Below, piece after piece: positions 1-5,573 of a stretch of DNA of 5,573 nucleotides. The position numbers were made by a program, and so were the translations under genes. The notes beneath the pieces were generated by a model. That model was not told where the DNA came from. It was given only the letters and a program-made list of their open reading frames with translations, and did not search any database. Source of the DNA: Candidatus Cloacimonadota bacterium (GTDB taxonomy: Bacteria; Cloacimonadota; Cloacimonadia; JGIOTU-2); assembly GCA_030628975.1 (NCBI GenBank), contig DAOVPZ010000086.1:1-5573 (forward strand), in the 5' to 3' direction. Numbering within the stretch: position 1 is the first letter of the stretch; every line of letters starts with the position of its first letter.

Positions 1-2335
1 AACTGTTTTCTGGTCGTTTTCCAAAGATTTGAATACTTGGACCAAAAGGATAATCTATTGTTAAATTTGCAATTCCATTATCATCTGTAGTGACTGTTTC
101 AGAAGTATAATCAAGACCTTCTGCCCAGACATTTACACCAACTTCTGGTGATAAACTGTCTGGTGATAATACTTCGATGTTAATTATTGAGGGCACATTA
201 GCAAATATTGAATCTGGAGAAATATTCACAACACAGGATATAACTGTGATATCACCGACATATTTATAGAAATTATGTGCAACTATTGAAATATGAATAA
301 TTCCTGCTTCTTCGGGGATGTTGTCAAAAATGACAGTTGCTTCTCCCAAGATATTTGTCATACCATAACCATAAATATTATCATCATTATAAACTGTAAT
401 TCTTGAATAAGCAGGAGCGATAACATCAATTTCTGGTGTGCCAGCCATTATTGTTTGAGGATATGTAGGAGATAAGTTTGTAGGCTCTTCAGTCCAGAGG
501 TCAAGAGAAGGATCGCCAAAAACAGTTAGCTGGTAACAGCACCATCTTATGACCTGTTCTGCTTCAATAAAGGGAATAGCATGTTCTTTTGAAACCTGAT
601 TAGCTCCTCCTATGGAATATACACCATCATCGAAAAATGCATCAATCCATTCTCTATTAAATATTTGAGAAGCTCCATGTGTTCCACCTGGTTCTCCCCA
701 GCCATAACGAGAATTGGCTATAAAGGTTGAAGCTGCTGTGGGCATTGTTGAGATCTTCTCTGCAAAGCAATCATAACTCTCATAACTTCCATAATAATTT
801 CTGTTATCAAAAGAACCTGCATAACAACCCTGAGTATAGCCATTAAAAAAGTTATGATTAATTCCATTATTAGTAATATTGTTAGTAGTTAAATCAGAAT
901 TGTAAATCGTCATACAATAGTCAACACTAGCATGACCAAGATGGCAAAGAATATTTGGACCTAGATTGAGTTCAGCAAATAAGTCATACGCAGTCCAATC
1001 ACCTTCCATTTCATACAAGGTGGATATATCCCAGTCAGCGGGAATGCCAACAGTTGTGTAGCCGTTGCTGCTGCATCCTCCAATTAACTCATTCATATAT
1101 GTTCCACCCCAGGTGTAAGTTGGGTAATACGGTGGACCCCAAAGAAGTTCCCCAACAAGCAGAGCGGATTGCAACTCATCAGCCACAGGTGTTTCTGAAT
1201 AGAGGGTCATTTTATTGATGGCATTTGAAATTTCTGTAGAGTTATTCATACAAATCCTTCCAATATAAAATTCAGCTAAGAGGTCTGCTTCATCTGGTTC
1301 ACCCCACCTGTTGTCATTATCATTATTCCAATCAGGGCCTGAACCTGGAGCCAAAGTTCTATCTAAACATGCATAATACATATCAGCAGGAATATCATAG
1401 TCAGTATAACCGCCAGGATTAGAAAAAAATCCACGATGTGGAATAATATTCTCAGAAGGATTATTAGGTGCAGAGTCACCTCCAAGAAGAACAAATTGAA
1501 TAGGACCCTGTGAATACTGATCAATGAAATAATTTCTGAGTTTATCCTGATTATCAAATCCTGTGTAGTTAGAATAAATATAACTTATTAGTTCGATTTT
1601 TGTTCTAAATCCACGAAGGGCATGAAAATCTGCTAATGGCTGAAAATCATCAGCATAGTCTGCAGAAGTTACAATAATGTAATCATAAGCATCATCATCT
1701 CTCGTTTGAATTATTATATAATTATCCATTTCTTCAGGATTATCAACTAATTTTTGTAATCTCTTTTCCAATGGTAAATTTTTGAATAAAAATCGATTAG
1801 CCATTTCAGCAGTTACATCATATTCAGTATCTATGGTAATAACAATTTCCTTATAATAGGATAGGTCTCCCGTTGCAGGGATATACTTTATTGGGGTTAG
1901 TGTCAAGAAACCAATAGAATATCCAGCAAGATAATGTGTACTAAAATCAGTATATTGACTTGATGGGAATTGGGTTTCGCTTTGATAGAGATCAGGATTG
2001 GGTTCTGTGAATTTTGCACTTTCTTTTTTTGTTAGAGGAACTTGTTGCTGTTTTGGATAAAGTATATAGTCGCCTAAATTTACCTCATCTCTCAAAGTAA
2101 GAGAAATATTTGCAATGCTTTCATTTTGAGGAAGTAGTAATCTGATCCCAATATATGGTATTGCGGGGTTCCCGGGAATTCCCAATGTTACTCCATCTTC
2201 AATGTGAACTTTTGTATAATCTTCTTCAGTTATCAAAACAGGTTTTTCAAAGTAATATGTTTTAGAAATGGTGCTTCCAAAACAAGTCATTGCTCCCATA
2301 AGAAGCAATAATGTTGCAATTTTAATCGTTTTCAT
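1..2335 (-). CDS. Gingipain-like C25 cysteine peptidase, secreted, 3' end outside window
   Basis: My translation from the ATG at 2335 stays open for 778 codons to the left edge, so the C-terminus is missing. Residues 1-21 form a signal peptide (MKTIK, then a hydrophobic core). Residues about 27-200 resemble the C25 propeptide, including a PGNPAIPYIG segment and a YILYP segment. The peptidase domain spans about 218-612: DYIIVTS (218-224), VLLGGD ending at D287, IPADMYY (315-321), an acidic loop rich in Asp/Asn (335-351) and FYIGR (356-360). The likely catalytic pair is His468 in a LGHAS motif (gingipains have GHGS) and Cys504 in QGCYAGSFD. The domain closes with VFGDPSL (605-611), a family hallmark. 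Residues about 618-778 look like two beta-rich Ig-like modules. A T9SS sorting domain is expected beyond the edge but is not seen. The start is supported by GAGG six bases upstream and by the signal peptide. The regulator gene ends 14 nt before it. Role: extracellular or surface endopeptidase; substrate specificity cannot be read from the sequence. Confidence 0.93.
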   Translation of the reverse strand, partial: MKTIKIATLLLLMGAMTCFGSTISKTYYFEKPVLITEEDYTKVHIEDGVTLGIPGNPAIPYIGIRLLLPQNESIANISLTLRDEVNLGDYILYPKQQQVPLTKKESAKFTEPNPDLYQSETQFPSSQYTDFSTHYLAGYSIGFLTLTPIKYIPATGDLSYYKEIVITIDTEYDVTAEMANRFLFKNLPLEKRLQKLVDNPEEMDNYIIIQTRDDDAYDYIIVTSADYADDFQPLADFHALRGFRTKIELISYIYSNYTGFDNQDKLRNYFIDQYSQGPIQFVLLGGDSAPNNPSENIIPHRGFFSNPGGYTDYDIPADMYYACLDRTLAPGSGPDWNNDNDNRWGEPDEADLLAEFYIGRICMNNSTEISNAINKMTLYSETPVADELQSALLVGELLWGPPYYPTYTWGGTYMNELIGGCSSNGYTTVGIPADWDISTLYEMEGDWTAYDLFAELNLGPNILCHLGHASVDYCMTIYNSDLTTNNITNNGINHNFFNGYTQGCYAGSFDNRNYYGSYESYDCFAEKISTMPTAASTFIANSRYGWGEPGGTHGASQIFNREWIDAFFDDGVYSIGGANQVSKEHAIPFIEAEQVIRWCCYQLTVFGDPSLDLWTEEPTNLSPTYPQTIMAGTPEIDVIAPAYSRITVYNDDNIYGYGMTNILGEATVIFDNIPEEAGIIHISIVAHNFYKYVGDITVISCVVNISPDSIFANVPSIINIEVLSPDSLSPEVGVNVWAEGLDYTSETVTTDDNGIANLTIDYPFGPSIQIFGKRPENS

Positions 2336-2341
2336 TTTACA

Positions 2342-2346
2342 CCTCT
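2342..2346 (-). promoter_or_regulatory. Ribosome binding site of the C25 peptidase gene
   Basis: On the minus strand AGAGG lies six bases before the ATG at 2335. It falls in the 14-nt gap after the TAA stop (2352-2350) of the upstream regulator gene, so ribosomes finishing the regulator are released next to the peptidase start. This supports co-expression and possibly translational coupling. Confidence 0.75.
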
Positions 2347-2349
2347 TTC

Positions 2350-3801
2350 TTATTTATATAATTTTCCGTTTTTAAATAAGATTAAATCATCAACCGTAAT
2401 TGTTTTATTAAGCATAAAGAATTGTGCTATCATATCAGAATCTACATGACTTGCTTCCAATTCATCCCATCCGACTTGAAGACTGAGTGCACCATAGATT
2501 TTTGAATTAATATACGGATGGTTAATATTCTGATAAATTTCGGGATTAAGCCCGATACAGAATGACCCTACCACATCCTTATCGCCATAAGCATTATTAA
2601 ACATTTTTTGAAGTTCATCCTGATTTATATCGGGATTATCATTTGTTAATATCTTTGTTAATTTACATTTTTCAATTTTTATAAATACATCTTCGAATTT
2701 TTTATTAAACAGAAAGGCAAAATCAGTATGAAATTCACCTTCAATACTTCCATTCTCAAGAAGCCCAACAACCATTCCCCCGGGTAGTTCAGAATCAGAT
2801 GATTGTAAATTTGCTATACCATCCTTTATTTCAATAGTTCGTTCTTTTGGTAAAGAAATCTTTAAACTGCTTCCTTTTCCATCTTGTATTTCTATGGATA
2901 TAGAAGAGAGTAATCTTTGTTGAACAAATTCACACTCATTATGAAGTGAATCAGGTCCAATGTTCAAAGATTTCCAATACATTTCTTTACAGATCTCATG
3001 ATTTGATGTAGCAATTTGATTTTTTTGTAAAGTATCAATAGTTAAGAAACGGACCTTTGTTTGGTAGGTTTTTCGTATATTTTCTCTTTTAACTTCTTCG
3101 ATACGATCACTTTTTTCTATTAAATCCGGTGTAAACTGAAATTCATCGCTTCCCTCAAGAAATTCACCTGAAAATATAATATGTACATCAATTTTGTCTA
3201 ACAAATAATCGCTGATCACATCTCTACAAGCGAATTTTAAAGGAACATTTTTTATAAGATTGAATTCCATTCTTTTTGTCAAGAATATAGGAATAGCATA
3301 AGCACCATTCTTAGCAATTTCAATCATAAGGTCTTCAACTAATTTTTGATGCATTGGCTGATAGCTAATAACAACGATTTCATTTTCTTTGATTCCAAGG
3401 TTTTGATTGATTATTTTATTAGCTAATTTTTTGAAACTAATTTTAATAATTTTTTCTCTACGCCAATCCTCAATTTCTTGGCTTATCATGTTCTGGATTC
3501 TTCTTGAATTGTTAATATTTGCAGCGCCAAGAGAAACATCTACGAAAAAGTTTCTTGCTACTGCACGATAGAATTTTTTTACAGTTCCTCTTATTTGCTC
3601 AGTATGAATCAACTCAATCAAATTAGCATCTTCTAATTGCTTCATATCATACCATAGAACATTGGGTTTGATTTTGAGGATTAATCCTAAATCCTGTGCA
3701 GTATATTCATTATCTACAAGATGTTGAAGAATTTTCAATCTTTTATCTGAGGATAATGTTTTTATAGCCTTAATGGTTGAGATGTAAAATATATCTTGCA
3801 T
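2350..3801 (-). CDS. ArsR-like winged-helix protein fused to a degenerate M29 aminopeptidase-like domain
   Basis: This is a 483-residue cytoplasmic protein with no signal peptide. Residues about 8-82 form a winged helix of the ArsR type: a LSSDKRLKILQHL helix, a recognition region with a YDMKQLEDANLIE stretch, and a wing ending in KKFYRAV. A linker helix (about 98-120) follows. Residues about 122-483 match my recollection of M29 aminopeptidases (AmpS/PepS/AmpT): an opening LGIKENEIVVIS segment, DVHIIFSGE (205-213), LPGGMVV (339-345), VGSFCIGLN (411-419), SKIYGALSLQVG (433-444) and a final DSDMI with KNGK. The family's metal ligands are mostly replaced: the GE Glu is Met343, the LGE Glu is Ser413, the first His is Ser440 and the HxD His is Asp454; only the Asp (D456) remains. 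I infer a pseudo-peptidase sensing or dimerisation module controlling DNA binding. The ATG at 3801 is the first start after an in-frame stop at 3831-3829; its Shine-Dalgarno is weak (a GGA about 12 nt upstream). The winged helix is fairly sure, the M29 kinship likely, the ligand unknown. Confidence 0.82.
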   Translation of the reverse strand: MQDIFYISTIKAIKTLSSDKRLKILQHLVDNEYTAQDLGLILKIKPNVLWYDMKQLEDANLIELIHTEQIRGTVKKFYRAVARNFFVDVSLGAANINNSRRIQNMISQEIEDWRREKIIKISFKKLANKIINQNLGIKENEIVVISYQPMHQKLVEDLMIEIAKNGAYAIPIFLTKRMEFNLIKNVPLKFACRDVISDYLLDKIDVHIIFSGEFLEGSDEFQFTPDLIEKSDRIEEVKRENIRKTYQTKVRFLTIDTLQKNQIATSNHEICKEMYWKSLNIGPDSLHNECEFVQQRLLSSISIEIQDGKGSSLKISLPKERTIEIKDGIANLQSSDSELPGGMVVGLLENGSIEGEFHTDFAFLFNKKFEDVFIKIEKCKLTKILTNDNPDINQDELQKMFNNAYGDKDVVGSFCIGLNPEIYQNINHPYINSKIYGALSLQVGWDELEASHVDSDMIAQFFMLNKTITVDDLILFKNGKLYK

Positions 3802-3818
3802 ACTATTTTCTAATCCGA

Positions 3819-3848
3819 ATTGCGGGGCTTATAAATAAACCCCGCAAT
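3819..3848. promoter_or_regulatory. Intergenic perfect inverted repeat (hairpin or operator) ahead of the regulator gene
   Basis: On the plus strand ATTGCGGGG (3819-3827) and CCCCGCAAT (3840-3848) are exact reverse complements, separated by 12 nt that are all A/T except one C. Two further T-A pairs can form inside after one mismatch. The hairpin lies between the stop of the small secreted protein (3864) and the regulator ATG (3801), ending 17 nt before that ATG. No U-run follows on either strand, so it is a poor intrinsic terminator. It could be an attenuating or mRNA-processing structure, or a dyad operator bound by the adjacent winged-helix protein. The structure is seen; its function is inference. 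Confidence 0.6.
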
Positions 3849-3863
3849 AAAACATATTCTTAC

Positions 3864-4286
3864 TTATCTTAATATTATCATTTTTTTAATAATTTCTGTT
3901 TTATCAATTGAAAGTTTATAGAAATAGATACCGTTTGCCACAGGTTTTGCAGGTTCAGGTATTTCAATTATTGGTACAGGGCCCGGTGAAGGATTTATAA
4001 AATAATTACCTTCCAGAGTTTTTTGATTGATTGTAATATCAATATCATCAACTTCTGTGCCGCAGGGAATAATCAGATTTACCAATTTTACAGGTAATTC
4101 GGGTTCACCTCTTTCAGTTGTAACCAGCAAGTCAGCCAATTTTACTTTATCATAACCTCTTTCTTCTACAGAGAATTCCAGATCATTGATATAAAAACTC
4201 TCAGAATGAGACACAGCAAATAAATTCCCGGCTATAAACATTATAGCAAGGAATATTCCTACATTAATGCCTATTAAGGCAGTCAT
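3864..4286 (-). CDS. Small secreted protein: C25 propeptide joined to a partial T9SS sorting domain, probable internal-deletion remnant of a gingipain-like gene
   Basis: Counting from the ATG at 4286 the protein has 140 residues. Residues 1-24 are a signal peptide core (GIFLAIMFIAG, then NLFA). Residues about 30-107 align almost without gaps to the propeptide of the full C25 peptidase at 2335-1: FYINDLEF with YYFEKPVL, GYDKVKL with DYTKVHI, RGEPELP with PGNPAIP, NYFINP with DYILYP, and PVPI with VPL. From about residue 114 the text turns into the end of a T9SS type A sorting domain (KPVANGIYFYKL, then KKMIILR at the C-terminus). The roughly 400-residue peptidase domain and the first half of the sorting domain (NPF and NIKGQ parts) are absent, yet the frame is intact. 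The best Shine-Dalgarno (AGGAG, 4314-4310) suits an ATT codon at 4301, five codons upstream, giving an N-terminus IKSIKM, rather than the ATG 23 nt away. It is either a decaying pseudogene or a small secreted protein, perhaps a free propeptide-like inhibitor; the sequence does not decide. Confidence 0.62.
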   Translation of the reverse strand: MTALIGINVGIFLAIMFIAGNLFAVSHSESFYINDLEFSVEERGYDKVKLADLLVTTERGEPELPVKLVNLIIPCGTEVDDIDITINQKTLEGNYFINPSPGPVPIIEIPEPAKPVANGIYFYKLSIDKTEIIKKMIILR

Positions 4287-4300
4287 TTTTATTGATTTAA

Positions 4301-4316
4301 TTTTTTGTTCTCCTCT
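4301..4316 (-). promoter_or_regulatory. Ribosome binding site plus possible ATT start of the small propeptide protein
   Basis: The minus strand reads AGAGGAG (4316-4310), then AACAAAAA, then ATT at 4301-4299, in frame with the downstream ATG at 4286 (ATT AAA TCA ATA AAA ATG). Spacing from AGGAG to the ATT is 8 nt, close to ideal; spacing to the ATG is 23 nt, too long for efficient initiation. Starting at the ATT adds Lys-rich residues typical of a signal peptide n-region. Most simply, an ancestral ATG has become ATT, or the gene uses a rare ATT start. Confidence 0.5.
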
Positions 4317-4336
4317 ATATTATTTTTTGTTTTTTA

Positions 4337-4351
4337 TCCGCAAGGTGCGGA
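4337..4351. other. Short intergenic hairpin after the FG-GAP gene
   Basis: TCCGCA (4337-4342) and TGCGGA (4346-4351) form a perfect 6-bp stem with a 3-nt loop, beginning 4 nt after the TAA stop (4358-4356) of the FG-GAP gene on the minus strand. In the direction of transcription it is followed by an A-rich run (TAAAAAACAAAAAATA), not a U-run, so it lacks the second half of an intrinsic terminator. It may stabilise the 3' end of a processed transcript or pause RNA polymerase; it does not clearly separate transcription units. Confidence 0.45.
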
Positions 4352-4355
4352 GAGA

Positions 4356-5573
4356 TTAACGACCTATTTTAACCATCTTTGCGACATTTACACCTTTTTC
4401 TGTCATGAGTTTGATAAAATAAATACCAGACCCAAGACAGTGTCCATAATCATTTCTCCCATCCCACTCTATCACATGGTTACCTACTTTCATTAGTTCA
4501 CTAACTAAAGTTTTTATCCTTTGACCTTTGATATTGAAAATGTCTAATTCAATATGACTTGAACCTTTCAGAAAAAAGGAAATACTGGTTTTGTTTATAA
4601 ATGGATTCGGGTAATTGCTTATTATTGAATTGTCATTCACTATATAATTATCATGATCAATACCTGAGCCACCACATAGAGTATATACTGTTGCAGTGTT
4701 AAATGGATAACCATTATTTATAATTATATCATTTTTCCCGTTTCCATTAAAATCTCCAAGATTACATCCGCATTCTCCAAGCCATCCATTGGGATTATTG
4801 CCATGAAGAATAATATCAGGTTCTGTATCAAAGTCTTCACCACCATAATATATATACATCTTATTCTCAATTCTCACTGCAACAGCTATATCAGAAAATC
4901 CATCGTTATTTATATCACAATAGAATAGATTTGAAATGTAAGCATTACACTGAATTTGGGTATCACATGTTAAACTATCATCTATACAGCCAAAATATAC
5001 ATCTATATATTCTAAATTATCATCTATATAAAAAGGAATTATGAGATCATCAAAGCTATCTCCATTAATATCGCCATTAACGCTCGGACGACCTAAAGAG
5101 ATATTATACAATTTATCAATTTCATAATCCATTACTGTGTCCATATCAGGACCACCAAGATAAATTTCGTATTTATGTGGACCAATATCACCTTCAATAT
5201 TTCTACTTGCTATCAAATCATCATAGCCATCACCATTTATGTCACCAACTGCGTTGTATTTTCCAAATTGATTTAAGTATTCACCTTGAATATGAAAATC
5301 AACGATCGTATCCATTTCTACTCCACCGAAAAATATATCTACCTGACCTTCATAGGACATTTCAGGTCCTTCTCCACTTACTATTAAATCATCATAGCCA
5401 TCACCATTAAAGTCTGTTCCATTATTTTTCCCATACCAATATAGACCCCAGGTATCAGGAGCATAATCCCAGCTATTCAACAATATATCAGGATTATCAA
5501 AATCAATATTTATGGTATCAGCACCAAAAAAAATATAGATTAATTGAAAATCTAAGATCATAATCGGAACTAC
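4356..5573 (-). CDS. FG-GAP (integrin-like) beta-propeller protein with T9SS type A sorting domain, 5' end outside window
   Basis: The reading frame is open from the right edge for 405 codons. The ATG at 5561 is probably internal: codons VVPI precede it without a stop, no signal peptide follows, and the text begins mid-blade (IYIFFGAD). Numbering from the edge, five calcium-binding FG-GAP loops are visible: DFNGDGYDD (54-62), DINGDGYDD (111-119), DINGDSFDD (168-176), DINNDGFSD (220-228) and DFNGNGKND (274-282), spaced 52-57 residues. Each is followed by a strand of the IYxFFGG...DT type, and six such strands are present. Seven-bladed propellers are usual, so one or two blades, the signal peptide and anything before them lie outside the window. 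The sorting domain covers about 316-405: NYPNPF (320-325), LDIFNIKGQRIKTL, W-D-G, SGIYFIKL and a basic KMVKIGR end. The protein is predicted to cross the outer membrane by T9SS and be displayed or released; the propeller probably binds protein or glycan ligands. The stop is TAA, 69 nt before the next gene's ATG. Confidence 0.9.
   Translation of the reverse strand, partial: VVPIMILDFQLIYIFFGADTINIDFDNPDILLNSWDYAPDTWGLYWYGKNNGTDFNGDGYDDLIVSGEGPEMSYEGQVDIFFGGVEMDTIVDFHIQGEYLNQFGKYNAVGDINGDGYDDLIASRNIEGDIGPHKYEIYLGGPDMDTVMDYEIDKLYNISLGRPSVNGDINGDSFDDLIIPFYIDDNLEYIDVYFGCIDDSLTCDTQIQCNAYISNLFYCDINNDGFSDIAVAVRIENKMYIYYGGEDFDTEPDIILHGNNPNGWLGECGCNLGDFNGNGKNDIIINNGYPFNTATVYTLCGGSGIDHDNYIVNDNSIISNYPNPFINKTSISFFLKGSSHIELDIFNIKGQRIKTLVSELMKVGNHVIEWDGRNDYGHCLGSGIYFIKLMTEKGVNVAKMVKIGR
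5215..5237. repeat. 23-nt direct repeat within FG-GAP coding sequence, copy A
   Basis: The 23 bases at 5215-5237 are identical to 5386-5408, exactly 171 nt (57 codons) away. On the minus strand they encode the NGDGYDDLI core of two consecutive calcium-binding loops. Identity at third codon positions suggests recent blade duplication or gene conversion rather than protein-level conservation alone. Confidence 0.8.
5386..5408. repeat. 23-nt direct repeat within FG-GAP coding sequence, copy B
   Basis: Second exact copy of the element at 5215-5237, one blade period (171 nt) away, encoding the first in-window NGDGYDDLI loop. The flanks diverge quickly, so the exact identity is limited to the loop. 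Confidence 0.8.

Noticed and set aside
1363..1557. Minus-strand 64-codon hydrophobic frame
   Set aside because: It is an out-of-frame shadow inside the peptidase domain of the C25 gene, whose own frame is continuous and matches family motifs throughout.
2169..2183. Overlapping palindromes (TTCCCGGGAA and GGGAATTCCC)
   Set aside because: They lie inside the propeptide coding sequence and encode the conserved Gly/Pro-rich GIPGNP segment; chance in coding DNA is enough.
2278..2335. Lipoprotein signal in the C25 peptidase (a Cys at residue 18 after a hydrophobic core)
   Set aside because: The residues before the Cys (GAMT) do not fit a lipobox; cleavage by signal peptidase I shortly after it is more likely.
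3819..3848. Rho-independent terminator
   Set aside because: The stem is good, but no run of T follows it on either strand, so it is listed as a hairpin or operator of unknown role.
4305..4496. Plus-strand 63-codon frame
   Set aside because: It overlaps the sorting-domain coding sequence and intergenic hairpin on the opposite strand, and has no Shine-Dalgarno or recognisable content.
5177..5410. Plus-strand frame rich in His (repeated HHSHHH), superficially like a metal-binding protein
   Set aside because: It is the antisense of the DGYDDL calcium-loop codons of the FG-GAP gene; it has no ribosome site and its repeats are explained by that gene.
5559..5561. ATG at 5561 as the start of the FG-GAP protein
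   Set aside because: The frame continues upstream to the edge without a stop, no signal peptide follows although the protein has a T9SS tail, and the text begins inside a blade.

Overview
The window comes from an AT-rich bacterial genome, and every gene in it reads on the minus strand. Three of the four genes carry signatures of secreted cargo: a gingipain-type (C25) cysteine peptidase, a small protein joining a C25-type propeptide to a type IX secretion (T9SS) type A C-terminal sorting sequence, and an FG-GAP/integrin-like beta-propeller ending in a full T9SS type A sorting domain. T9SS cargo, FG-GAP repeats and AT-rich DNA together suggest the Bacteroidota/FCB superphylum. The style of the sorting domains (NYPNPF, then an 'NIKGQ' element, then 'GIYF.KL' and a basic end) resembles Cloacimonadota or a related uncultured lineage. 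That assignment is inference; no marker gene is present.

Layout in transcription order (right to left): (1) 5573-4356, the C-terminal 405 codons of an FG-GAP propeller protein whose N-terminus lies outside the window; (2) 4286-3864, possibly starting at an ATT codon at 4301, a 140-145 residue protein made of signal peptide, C25 propeptide and the last part of a T9SS sorting domain, with no peptidase between them; (3) 3801-2350, an ArsR-like winged-helix DNA-binding domain fused to an M29 aminopeptidase-like domain that appears to have lost most of its metal ligands; (4) 2335-1, a gingipain-like C25 peptidase with signal peptide, propeptide, catalytic His/Cys and Ig-like C-terminal modules, running off the left edge.

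The gaps are short (69, 62 and 14 nt), so a single transcript is possible. The 14-nt gap between the regulator and the full-length peptidase makes those two very probably co-transcribed. Two hairpins lie in the other two gaps, and neither has the U-tract of an intrinsic terminator. No gene-free stretch exceeds 70 nt, and no RNA gene, mobile element or CRISPR array was seen.

The most interesting part is the middle. A cytoplasmic DNA-binding protein with a probably inactive peptidase-like sensor domain sits directly ahead of a secreted protease. Just upstream of it is what looks like an internally deleted paralogue of that protease, whose well-placed Shine-Dalgarno sequence points at an ATT rather than an ATG codon.
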